From a bacterium (GTDB lineage: Bacteria; UBA9089; CG2-30-40-21; SBAY01): a stretch of DNA of 18,747 nucleotides. Location: positions 1-18,747 of the forward strand of contig JASEHU010000008.1 in assembly GCA_030018635.1 (NCBI GenBank). Direction: 5' to 3'. A program made the translations under genes and the position numbers. This document shows, one piece after another, positions 7,159 through 14,105 of the stretch (position 1 is the stretch's first letter; each line of letters opens with the position of its first letter). A model generated the notes under the pieces. It did no database searches, had not been told where the DNA came from, and worked only from the letters and a program-made list of their open reading frames with translations.

Positions 7159-7620
7159 ATGAGTGAACATCATTTATATAATGGAATATTCAACGAAGAA
7201 AAGATAAGCGAGAAAAAAGGTAGTAAAAGACCTTTCGCCAAAGATTTAGTTATTGAATGGTGGACTGATAATATCAAAAAAAGGAAAGAGTTAGGGGAAA
7301 CTCCTTTTCTTGTAGATACGGGTAGTGATGTTACTTTAATTCCTCAAACAACTGCGCAAGAATGGGGATTTGTTCTTTCAGAAAACCCCTACAAAATTGT
7401 AAAGACTGCTTCAGAACAGCCCATTATGGGATACATAAGAACTGTAACGATATATTTAGATACATATTCAGCGATGTGTGATTTGCGAATATCGAATCAA
7501 ATCAACCATTGCATTTTAGGAGTAGATTTTCTTTCTCAGTTTATCTTCGTTTATGAATCTAAGAAGAGTTATTCGTATTCTTATTTTTATAAAATAAAAA
7601 GAGCCTATAATAAAAGTTGA
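7159..7620 (+). CDS. Retropepsin-like aspartic protease (clan AA)
   Basis: This 153-residue soluble protein has a single pepsin-type active-site triplet Asp53-Thr54-Gly55 in PFLVDTGSDVTLIP. About 65 residues later comes the hydrophobic-hydrophobic-Gly motif ILGVDFL (119-125). This is the half-enzyme layout of retroviral-like proteases, which work as homodimers. Typical cores are about 100 residues; the N-terminal 45 and the Tyr/Lys-rich C-terminal tail are additional. ATG 7159 is supported by AAAAGGAGA (7141-7149). A longer frame from 7111 would overlap the regulator gene and lacks a Shine-Dalgarno. Co-directional and 34 nt after the DUF5678 response regulator, it is presumably controlled by that two-component pair. 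The substrate is unknown. An alternative is a non-proteolytic relative, but the catalytic triad is intact. Confidence 0.82.
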   Translation: MSEHHLYNGIFNEEKISEKKGSKRPFAKDLVIEWWTDNIKKRKELGETPFLVDTGSDVTLIPQTTAQEWGFVLSENPYKIVKTASEQPIMGYIRTVTIYLDTYSAMCDLRISNQINHCILGVDFLSQFIFVYESKKSYSYSYFYKIKRAYNKS

Positions 7621-7625
7621 AAGTT

Positions 7626-7648
7626 CCGAACTTGTTCGGCATGTTTTT
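7626..7648 (+). terminator. Intrinsic terminator after protease gene
   Basis: CCGAA-CTTG-TTCGG (7626-7639) is a stem with a CUUG tetraloop, followed shortly by GTTTTT (7643-7648). It lies just after the protease stop at 7620 and closes the kinase-regulator-protease unit. Confidence 0.6.
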
Positions 7649-7659
7649 CCCTAAAGGTT

Positions 7660-7688
7660 GAACCTCCCATTGTTTTTTGGAGAGGTTC
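7660..7688 (+). other. Hairpin in thrS leader
   Basis: GAACCT-CC (7660-7667) pairs with GG-AG-AGGTTC (7679-7688) with a 2-nt bulge and a loop ending in a T-run. It precedes thrS and may be an attenuator or operator. No T-box signature such as the conserved GGUGG bulge is visible. Confidence 0.35.
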
Positions 7689-7751
7689 TTAATCTATTTT
7701 AACAAAGATTTCTGCAAATTTATCCTATTGAATAAGAATAAAGAGAAATTT

Positions 7752-9476
7752 ATGGTAGGAAATTTAGACACATATCGACATTCAACCGCACATATAATAG
7801 CACAAGCAGTTTGTATGCTTTACCCGGGAACTAAACTGGGCATTGGACCGGCCATCGAGGAAGGGTTTTACTATGATTTTGACCTGCCCTCTCCAATCTC
7901 ACCTGAAGACTTACCGGCAATAGAATCTAAGATGAAGGAGATTATCAAAGCCGATTTGCCTTTTGAAAAACAGGTAATGGCTAAAGATGAGGCAAAAAAA
8001 TTCTTTCAACAAAGAAATGAAATTTACAAGGTAGAGCTTTTAGATGAGATTGAGGATGATGCGGTTAATCTTTACCAACAGGGTGAATTCATTGACCTTT
8101 GCCGTGGCCCCCATGTGGAAAATACTGGAGTAATTAAGGCATTTAAACTTATCTCCATCGCCGGGGCATATTGGCGTGGTAATGAAAAAAATCCCATGCT
8201 CACCAGAATCTATGGAACTTGCTTTGAGACAAAGGAGGAGTTGGATAACTACCTTTTTAAATTAGAAGAGGCAAAAAGAAGAGACCATCGTAAGATTGGC
8301 AAGGAACTAAAAATATTTGATATTTATGACGAGGTAGGTCCTGGATTGATTTATTATCATCCAAAAGGGGCAATTATTCGTGAGGAGATATGTAGTTTCT
8401 TACGCAAGGAACATACAAAAAGAGGCTATTCTGAGGTAATTACCCCTCATATTGCTAAAATAGATTTATGGCAGATATCAGGCCATTGTGATTATTATAA
8501 AGACAATATGTATTTTATGGAAGTCGATGAAAATCCCTATGTCCTTAAACCAATGAATTGCCCAGGACATATTTTAATCTATAAAAGTCAGACAAGGAGT
8601 TATAAAGAATTACCGATAAGATATTTTGAATTAGGCACGGTTTATCGATATGAGCGGAGTGGGGTATTACATGGTCTATTGCGTGTGCGGGGATTTACAC
8701 AGGATGATGCCCATATCTTCTGTCGGCCTGACCAGCTTAAAGAGGAAATATGTGGAGTAATAGATTTTGCCTCCTCAATGCTCTCGACCTTTGGATTTAA
8801 AGAGTATGATGTTTATCTTTCTACCCGTCCACAGAAATATGTCGGCACCGCAGAGATTTGGGATGAGGCAACATCAGCCCTGGCTACCGCCATGGAAAAT
8901 AAGGGATTAAAATATACCATAGATGAAGGAGAAGGGGTATTTTATGGCCCCAAGATTGACATTAAACTAAAGGATGCCATAGGACGTTCCTGGCAGGGAC
9001 CTACTATCCAGGTTGACTTCAATCTGCCGCAACGATTTAATGTTACCTATGCCGGGGCAGATGGTAATGAATGTCAACCAGTGATGATTCATCGTGTGGT
9101 TTTAGGCAGTCTTGAACGATTTCTGGGTGCCTTGATCGAACATTATGCTGGGGCATTCCCTATCTGGCTTTGTCCAATTCAAGTAATGATTATGACTATT
9201 GCCGACCGGCATATCCCTTATGCAAAAAAGATTGAAGAACAATTATTAGAAAAAGGGGTGCGGGTTAAATTAGATAGCCGAAATGAAAAGGTAGGCTTCA
9301 AAATTCGTGAGGCAGAAACACTTCATAAAGTCCCCTATATGTTAATTATTGGGGATAAAGAGGTAGAAGCAGAAAAGGTTTCTGTGCGTAAAAGAGGAAA
9401 TGTAGATTCAGGACAACTTTTCTTGAAAGAGGTTATGGATAACCTGATAAAAGAGATAAATGAAAAAACTTGTTGA
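7752..9476 (+). CDS. thrS: Threonyl-tRNA synthetase lacking the TGS domain
   Basis: This class II aminoacyl-tRNA synthetase charges tRNA-Thr. The N2 editing domain (about 1-170) has the paired metal-type motifs HSTAH (H10, H14) and CRGPH (C117, H121), so proofreading of mischarged Ser is probably intact. The catalytic core has zinc ligands C270, H321 and H447, motif 2 around YRYERSGVLHGLLRVRGF, and motif 3 ending GSLERF (R456). A C-terminal anticodon-binding domain follows (about 475-574). At 574 residues it is about 65 shorter than the E. coli enzyme because the N-terminal TGS domain is missing. The frame upstream to TTG 7677 does not encode one. ATG 7752 follows a weak AAAGAGA Shine-Dalgarno. 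The stop overlaps the -35 of the infC promoter. Confidence 0.95.
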   Translation: MVGNLDTYRHSTAHIIAQAVCMLYPGTKLGIGPAIEEGFYYDFDLPSPISPEDLPAIESKMKEIIKADLPFEKQVMAKDEAKKFFQQRNEIYKVELLDEIEDDAVNLYQQGEFIDLCRGPHVENTGVIKAFKLISIAGAYWRGNEKNPMLTRIYGTCFETKEELDNYLFKLEEAKRRDHRKIGKELKIFDIYDEVGPGLIYYHPKGAIIREEICSFLRKEHTKRGYSEVITPHIAKIDLWQISGHCDYYKDNMYFMEVDENPYVLKPMNCPGHILIYKSQTRSYKELPIRYFELGTVYRYERSGVLHGLLRVRGFTQDDAHIFCRPDQLKEEICGVIDFASSMLSTFGFKEYDVYLSTRPQKYVGTAEIWDEATSALATAMENKGLKYTIDEGEGVFYGPKIDIKLKDAIGRSWQGPTIQVDFNLPQRFNVTYAGADGNECQPVMIHRVVLGSLERFLGALIEHYAGAFPIWLCPIQVMIMTIADRHIPYAKKIEEQLLEKGVRVKLDSRNEKVGFKIREAETLHKVPYMLIIGDKEVEAEKVSVRKRGNVDSGQLFLKEVMDNLIKEINEKTC

Positions 9477-9501
9477 CATTCTGATAAAGATATGGTATGT
9501 T
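9473..9501 (+). promoter_or_regulatory. infC operon promoter TTGACA-N17-TATGTT
   Basis: TTGACA at 9473-9478 contains the thrS stop codon, and TATGTT at 9496-9501 lies exactly 17 nt further on. A start near 9508 would give a leader of about 40 nt containing the rest of the heptamer-periodic palindrome, so infC can be transcribed independently of thrS. Confidence 0.55.
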
Positions 9502-9531
9502 ATCAATTGTTAATTGATAATTATTAATTAA
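9500..9531. repeat. Heptamer-periodic palindromic tract in infC leader
   Basis: A T/A-rich tract with 7-nt period (units of the type TNNTAAT) forms an inverted repeat of TTATCAATT with AATTGATAA. It is related to the tract at 4528-4554. It lies between the promoter and the infC Shine-Dalgarno. Confidence 0.45.
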
Positions 9532-9548
9532 AAAAGGGGTGATGTGTA

Positions 9549-10067
9549 ATTACTAAGACAATTAGAGTTAACAGAAGAATTCGAGCCAGAGAGGTTCGAG
9601 TAATAGGTATCGATGGAGAGCAAATAGGGGTTATGCCATTCGATAAAGCATTGGAATTGGCTATGGAACAGGAGTTAGATTTAGTAGAAGTAGCTCCGGA
9701 CCCCAATGTGCCGGTGTGTAAGATAATGGATTTTGGTAAATATCTCTTTGAGCAGAAGAAAAAAGAGAGGGATAGAAAGAAAAAGCAAAAGGTGATTCAT
9801 GTAAAAGAGATAATGATGCGTCCTCATATCGAAGAGCATGATTATCAGTTCAAGTCCAAAAATGCACACAAATTTTTAGAGGGAGGGGATAAGGTTAAAA
9901 TAACCATGAGTTTTCGAGGTAGAGAAATGGCACATACAGAATTTGGACGAAAGGCACTGGATAGATTAGCCGAAGATTTAAAAGAAATATCTACCATAGA
10001 AACAGCGCCAAGATTAGAGGGTAAACATATCATCATGGTTTTAGCACCAATTAAGAAGAAAGGGTAA
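9549..10067 (+). CDS. infC: Translation initiation factor IF-3, AUU start
   Basis: IF-3 binds the 30S subunit, checks start-codon pairing and prevents premature 50S joining. From ATT 9549 the product has 172 residues. The N-terminal domain runs to about residue 75 (VNRRIRAREVRVIGIDGEQIG, then DLVEVAPDPNVPVCKIMDFGKYLFE). A Lys/Arg-rich linker follows, then the C-terminal domain (VKEIMMRPHIEEHDY, FLEGGDKVKITMSFRGREMAH). The first ATG in frame (9633) would delete the conserved RVNRRIR region. The frame is closed upstream by TGA 9540-9542, and no ATG, GTG or TTG lies between. AAAGGGGTGA (9533-9542) is 6 nt before ATT 9549. An AUU start is the classic autoregulated arrangement of infC. It is followed by rpmI. 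Confidence 0.93.
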   Translation: MTKTIRVNRRIRAREVRVIGIDGEQIGVMPFDKALELAMEQELDLVEVAPDPNVPVCKIMDFGKYLFEQKKKERDRKKKQKVIHVKEIMMRPHIEEHDYQFKSKNAHKFLEGGDKVKITMSFRGREMAHTEFGRKALDRLAEDLKEISTIETAPRLEGKHIIMVLAPIKKKG

Positions 10068-10069
10068 TT

Positions 10070-10160
10070 TTAGGTATCAGGTGTCAGATATCAGGTTAGG
10101 AAAGAGAGAGGAGTTAGAGAAAAACTTCTTTCTCCTTCCTACCTGATACCTGATACCTAA
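10070..10160. repeat. Heptamer-unit hairpin between infC and rpmI
   Basis: The left arm from 10070 (TTAGGTATCAGGT...) and the right arm ending at 10160 (...CCTGATACCTAA) are complementary. The left arm carries one extra 7-nt unit (GTCAGAT) relative to the right. Units are of the form TACCTGA repeated. It ends just before the rpmI Shine-Dalgarno and could influence rpmI expression or mRNA stability. Confidence 0.65.
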
Positions 10161-10176
10161 CAAAGGAGGATTATTA

Positions 10177-10374
10177 ATGCCCAAGTTAAAAACTAAAAAA
10201 TCAGCGGCAAAAAGATTTAAAGTTACGGCTAACGGAGAGATAAAGCGTGAAAAAGCCTATGCCGGACATTTTCTTACAAATAAAAAAATGGACCAAAAGC
10301 GCAATTTACGCTCAGCCGGCTTTGTAAGTGACGAAGATAAACGAAAGATTAGAAAACTAATTCCGTATAAATAA
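10177..10374 (+). CDS. rpmI: 50S ribosomal protein bL35
   Basis: This 65-residue, strongly basic protein starts MPKLKTKKSAAKRFKVTANG, the standard bL35 signature, and ends in a KRKIRKLIPYK tail. AAAGGAGG (10162-10169) lies 7 nt before ATG 10177. It follows infC by about 110 nt across a heptamer hairpin. In most bacteria rplT follows immediately, but here two extra genes intervene. Confidence 0.97.
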   Translation: MPKLKTKKSAAKRFKVTANGEIKREKAYAGHFLTNKKMDQKRNLRSAGFVSDEDKRKIRKLIPYK

Positions 10375-10394
10375 GGGAAGAGGGAAAGAGGTGA

Positions 10395-10443
10395 AGAGTA
10401 GAGAGAAAAGAAGAGTAGGTTAGTAATATCCTCTCTCTACTCT
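10395..10443. repeat. Heptamer-unit hairpin between rpmI and DUF433 gene
   Basis: A 12-nt arm at 10395-10406 pairs with 10432-10443. The right side consists of tandem CTCTCTA units with a 7-nt period. It belongs to the same architectural class as the hairpins at 181, 10070 and 15567. Confidence 0.55.
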
Positions 10444-10473
10444 CTACTACATATTATACGAGGAGGTGAATAG

Positions 10474-10719
10474 GTGATAAATGAGATGTTAAATCGCATA
10501 GAAATAAACCCTGATATTATGTTAGGTAAACCTGTAATTAAAGGGACTCGAATTACAGTAGAAGCCATTTTGCGAAAATTATCTCAGAATATCTCAGTTA
10601 ATGAAATTTTACAGGATTATCCTCATTTAAGATTGGAGGATATTCAATCGGTTCTCGAATATGCTACAGCAGCTATTGGTATGGAAGAGGTCGTCCTTTT
10701 TGCTGGAGGAAGGGCATGA
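10474..10719 (+). CDS. DUF433 (COG2442-type) putative antitoxin
   Basis: This 81-residue protein carries the DUF433 pattern: NPDIMLGKPVIKGTRITVEAILRKL, then a helix-turn-helix-like segment (NISVNEILQDYPHLRLEDIQSVLEYA). DUF433 proteins are typically encoded just upstream of DUF5615 PIN-like proteins and are predicted to be the antitoxins, probably also DNA-binding autoregulators. AGGAGG (10461-10466) is 7 nt before GTG 10474. The stop overlaps the next gene's ATG by 4 nt (ATGA), indicating coupled translation. It is inserted inside the ribosomal-protein operon between rpmI and rplT. Confidence 0.88.
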   Translation: MINEMLNRIEINPDIMLGKPVIKGTRITVEAILRKLSQNISVNEILQDYPHLRLEDIQSVLEYATAAIGMEEVVLFAGGRA

Positions 10720-11081
10720 AATTTGTGGCGGATGAGAATATTGAAACAGCAATAATTATTTTCTTGCGTGAAAAGGGATATGATGTTATCAATATTAAAG
10801 AATCTTATAGAGGAGTGACTGATGAGCGGGTACTAAAAGTTGCTAATCAAGAAAACCGGATATTGATAACCAACGATAAAGATTTTGGCGAGTTGATATT
10901 TTTTCAAAAACGGATTTCTTCAGGAATTCTTCTTATTCGGTCTTTTGTTGAAACATCCTCAGCAAAAGTGAAATTAGTAAAGAATGTAATTGAACAAATA
11001 GGGGAACGGCTTAAAGAAAATTTTGTCGTTGTCTCCGAAAGTGGATATAGAATTCGACCATTAAAGACAAAGGAGGTATGA
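10716..11081 (+). CDS. DUF5615 PIN-like putative toxin nuclease
   Basis: This 121-residue protein has the PIN-like fold signature of DUF5615: the opening strand MKFVADENI with Asp6 and Glu7, the RGVTDERVLKVANQENRILITNDKDFGELIF core with further acidic residues, and the closing SGYRIRPL strand. In this family the acidic residues are expected to bind metal for RNase activity. The partner DUF433 gene overlaps by 4 nt. The last codons (AAG GAG GTA TGA) contain the rplT Shine-Dalgarno, so translation of the toxin gene and rplT initiation are physically linked. All visible acidic positions look intact. Toxicity is inferred from the family, not shown here. Confidence 0.86.
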   Translation: MKFVADENIETAIIIFLREKGYDVINIKESYRGVTDERVLKVANQENRILITNDKDFGELIFFQKRISSGILLIRSFVETSSAKVKLVKNVIEQIGERLKENFVVVSESGYRIRPLKTKEV

Positions 11082-11086
11082 ATTAA

Positions 11087-11437
11087 ATGAGAGTTGCGAC
11101 TAATGTTGCCACAAGAAGAAGAAAGAATAAAATAAGGAAATTAGCCAGTGGCTACTGGGGTGCCAGGCATCGCTGGTATAAATTAGCTAAAGAGGCGGTA
11201 ATTCGGGCAGGAGTCTATGCCTATCGGGACCGCAAGGTCAGAAAAAGGGAATTTCGTGCTCTCTGGATTATTCGGATAAATGCCGCAGTAAGAGAATATG
11301 GACTTTCCTATAGCAAGTTTATCAAGGGCTTAAAAAATGCAGGCTCGGAGCTAAATCGCAAAATCTTAGCCGATCTGGCTGTCCGTGATAAAGTCGCCTT
11401 TGCTAAATTAGTCCAGTTAGCTCAAGAAAATCTATAA
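11087..11437 (+). CDS. rplT: 50S ribosomal protein bL20
   Basis: This 116-residue basic protein is a clear bL20: RRKNKIRKLASGYWGARHRWYKLAKEAVIRAG, YAYRDRKVRKREFRALWIIRINAAVREYGLSYSKFIKGL, then an ILADLAVRDKVAFAKLV end. The N-terminus MRVATNVATRRR differs slightly from the usual MARVKRG. ATG 11087 lies 10 nt after AGGAGG (11071-11076), which is within the DUF5615 gene. In E. coli bL20 represses its own operon. pheS and pheT, which often follow, are absent. Confidence 0.97.
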   Translation: MRVATNVATRRRKNKIRKLASGYWGARHRWYKLAKEAVIRAGVYAYRDRKVRKREFRALWIIRINAAVREYGLSYSKFIKGLKNAGSELNRKILADLAVRDKVAFAKLVQLAQENL

Positions 11438-11450
11438 TTTATAATAAACT

Positions 11451-11528
11451 GAATTTTTACGACCTGTGCAAACAGGATTTATAGCACCTATTAACCAAAA
11501 GTTCTCCTGCGAACAGGTCGAATTTTTA
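11451..11528. mobile_element. MITE-like 60-bp element with 9-bp flanking repeat
   Basis: The sequence GAATTTTTA occurs at 11451-11459 and again at 11520-11528. Between them is a segment beginning CGACCTGT and ending ACAGGTC, i.e. terminal inverted repeats of 7 nt (8 counting the shared G at 11520). Each end also folds on itself: CCTGT-GCAA-ACAGG on the left and CCTG-CGAA-CAGG on the right. Short inverted repeats bounded by a direct repeat resemble a non-autonomous insertion with target duplication. It carries no open frame. Confidence 0.45.
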
Positions 11529-11542
11529 TTACGAGGAGGTCG

Positions 11543-14050
11543 ATGAGTAAAATGATAAAAAATGTAGTATTTGGAGAAAAAGGTATGGCTTTAGCGATAG
11601 TACTGGTTATGTCAGTGGTGCTGATGTCATTTTGCCTGGTATTTTTATTTATATCCAGGATGGAGGTGCAGGATACTCAACATGATGAAGCCTTTATCAA
11701 AGGATTACCTTTGTCTGAAACAGGCACAGAGCGTGCTATATGGGTACTGTTGCATGATGACAAGATTCCATACTGGGATGCACCAGGAACTACAACTCCA
11801 ACCAGGATGTTGTATGGATGTAATGATCCATGGTGTCCTTATAAAGATAATCCTTCCAGTAGTCTCAATGCAACTCATACTACATGTAAATCTGCCTATA
11901 GTGTCCAGGTAGAATTTTGCACAGGGGAGTTCAGTGCAGTACCTGTGATAGAAGCAAAGTTTGAAATGATTGAGGTAACAAATAGATTAGCTCAATCCTG
12001 GGCCTGGACAGGTTCGGGTGGTGATTTTGATGAAGATGGAGACGACGACTTTGTCGTAGGTGGTCAGGTTGGACAGATGGAATTCCTGCCCAATGAAACC
12101 CATGATGGCAACTTTACAACCTTTAGGACTATTCAAGGAGCATGGACAGATCCTCATGACATAAAAGGAATGTCTCCAGCCTTTGACTTTAATGGTGATG
12201 CAAAGTTGGATGTAGTTACCTATGAGATGCGACTTAATAAATCGGAGTTTGATAGAGGAAGAAGGGTCTATACCAGAACTGTAGATTACCGACTCTGGAC
12301 AGGTAATGGTGACGGAACATTCAATAAAATGGCTACATTTGCCACCACGACCAATAATGACTCATCTGATTTCTGGAACAGGGTCGTATCTGCCGGTAAT
12401 ATAGACGGTGATGGGGATATAGATATTGTTGTGCCTGATATTGATGGTAGATTCAGGATATATAAGAATAATGGTAATGGGAATTTTACACTATATTCTA
12501 CACTCGAGGGTTGGACGACAACACAATGGGCAAATACCGCCGGTCTGGGAGACTTTGATAAGGATGGGGATCTGGATTTGATAGGTGGAAGTGTCAATGA
12601 TGATATGAATTACAAACTGTGGAGAAATAATGGTAATGGAGACTTTACTCCAAATGGGACTATTGTTATGCCTAATTATGGTAATGTCTCCACCCCAGCA
12701 GAGGCTTACTCAGATGCCTCAGGGGCAGATTGTATGTTGGTAAAAGACTTTGATGGTGATGGGGATATAGATATTATCGTTGGAACAGATAACTGGCGAG
12801 CTGATACAGGAGATAGGAGAGAAAAGGATCATAGGGGCAATGGCGGTAAGGTATATTACTTTGAAAACGAGGGAGACAACTTTAACTTTGCACCTGTTTA
12901 TACCTTTCAAAATCAAGTTGGGAATTTCTGGAGTACCTCAAGTGATGGTAATTGGGTTGCGAAAGAAAAGAGAGGTGATACATGGTGGTATAAATATGAA
13001 AATCCCTACCGATTTTCCATAGACTTTGATAGTGGTGGGGTAGCCGATGTAGATGGAGATGGCTATCCTGACTTTATGATTGGAGATACCAATAATTCAG
13101 GGGTTATCTATTTTTTTAAAAATATGTCTGCTCCAGGTTCTGGTGAAAGTCAAGGAGAAACGCTTAAAGGATTATACAGACTTACTTGCATATCCGAACC
13201 TCAGTTTCGTGGCTTAGTTACTGCTTCAAGAAAGACAGAATGCCTGGTGGAGATAAAAAATAATATAGGATTATGTGGTAGTATAGGAAGTTTAGAGAAT
13301 ATAGATTATAACGGTGCACCGTGTACAGATAGTTACAATTCAAGTGTAGGACGCCATACCGAGGGAACTAACCCTAATGGCCAACCAAATCCTAATAGGA
13401 TAAGTAATAATAATGGAAATGAAGGGCATATTATCAGTAATAACAATATAAATTTGAGTGGTAATGTTTTGATAGATGGTGATGCAACTTGTGGTCCAGG
13501 TAAAAATATCACCGTTGGTGGATCCGCCATAATTACCGGTGCAAGGAAAGTAGCTACTAAAGATATGAAACTATCTTCAATACAAGTGCCTCAAGGCATT
13601 GAAAATAAAGGTAATATAACCGACAATATGACTTTAACAACAGGGACATACTCCTGTAGTGGAATAAACTTACAAAACAACAGAAGTTTGACCATCAATG
13701 GAAAGGTAATTCTTTATTGTACCGGTAATGTTCAGATTTGGGGTAATGTGAACACTCAAAATAACAATGCAAAGGCTACCAATTTTCACCTGCTTTGTAC
13801 ATCCGGCACTGCAGAAATTAGGCTTAAGCCACAAGGTTTTTATGGAACAATATATGCCCCTGAGTCTAATATAGAATTTCAAGGCAACGCTCGTATTTAT
13901 GGTCAACTTGTAGGCAGAAGGGTTAGTGGTGGTGGTAGTGGTAATGTTTGGGTAATCTATGATGAACAATTGAAATACATGAAATTACCATATGCGGCTG
14001 AAATAGGTGGAACAGCAAAGATAATTTACTGGCGTGAGCAAAAGATTTAA
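11543..14050 (+). CDS. PilX/GspK-like minor pilin with FG-GAP propeller and DUF7305-like domain
   Basis: This 835-residue secreted or surface protein has three parts. Residues 1-45 are a prepilin-like N-terminus (EKG then a long hydrophobic helix MALAIVLVMSVV...) without the usual Glu5, as in the tip subunits PilX/GspK. Residues about 150-530 contain six calcium-type DxDxDxD loops of the FG-GAP/VCBS kind (161-169, 215-223, 287-295, 338-346, 402-410, 502-510), probably a beta-propeller. Residues about 625-810 are a repetitive beta-helix with GFYGTIYAPESNIEFQGNARIYGQLVG, the pattern of DUF7305. It probably caps a type IV pilus or pseudopilus and may bind surfaces. The start at ATG 11543 has a close GAGGAGG; ATG 11552 is also possible. 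Two further minor pilin genes follow. Confidence 0.82.
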   Translation: MSKMIKNVVFGEKGMALAIVLVMSVVLMSFCLVFLFISRMEVQDTQHDEAFIKGLPLSETGTERAIWVLLHDDKIPYWDAPGTTTPTRMLYGCNDPWCPYKDNPSSSLNATHTTCKSAYSVQVEFCTGEFSAVPVIEAKFEMIEVTNRLAQSWAWTGSGGDFDEDGDDDFVVGGQVGQMEFLPNETHDGNFTTFRTIQGAWTDPHDIKGMSPAFDFNGDAKLDVVTYEMRLNKSEFDRGRRVYTRTVDYRLWTGNGDGTFNKMATFATTTNNDSSDFWNRVVSAGNIDGDGDIDIVVPDIDGRFRIYKNNGNGNFTLYSTLEGWTTTQWANTAGLGDFDKDGDLDLIGGSVNDDMNYKLWRNNGNGDFTPNGTIVMPNYGNVSTPAEAYSDASGADCMLVKDFDGDGDIDIIVGTDNWRADTGDRREKDHRGNGGKVYYFENEGDNFNFAPVYTFQNQVGNFWSTSSDGNWVAKEKRGDTWWYKYENPYRFSIDFDSGGVADVDGDGYPDFMIGDTNNSGVIYFFKNMSAPGSGESQGETLKGLYRLTCISEPQFRGLVTASRKTECLVEIKNNIGLCGSIGSLENIDYNGAPCTDSYNSSVGRHTEGTNPNGQPNPNRISNNNGNEGHIISNNNINLSGNVLIDGDATCGPGKNITVGGSAIITGARKVATKDMKLSSIQVPQGIENKGNITDNMTLTTGTYSCSGINLQNNRSLTINGKVILYCTGNVQIWGNVNTQNNNAKATNFHLLCTSGTAEIRLKPQGFYGTIYAPESNIEFQGNARIYGQLVGRRVSGGGSGNVWVIYDEQLKYMKLPYAAEIGGTAKIIYWREQKI

Positions 14051-14105
14051 TCCTGAATGCTTACCCTGAATAATTACCTCCAAAAAATATAAGGAGTAAA
14101 AAGAT

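Noticed and set aside
7621..7751. T-box riboswitch upstream of thrS
   Set aside because: There is a hairpin, but no conserved T-box bulge sequence and no clear antiterminator; the spacer is too short.
9633..9635. ATG 9633 as the infC start
   Set aside because: It would delete the conserved N-terminal IF-3 segment and has no Shine-Dalgarno at the right distance.
10070..10160. bL20-binding leader (autoregulatory RNA)
   Set aside because: The structure is a plain heptamer hairpin like others unrelated to ribosomal genes; no mimic of the 23S bL20 site is visible.
12286..12597. Antisense frame opposite the FG-GAP region
   Set aside because: It arises from the repetitive Gly/Asp-coding sequence on the other strand; low-complexity Ser/Pro product.
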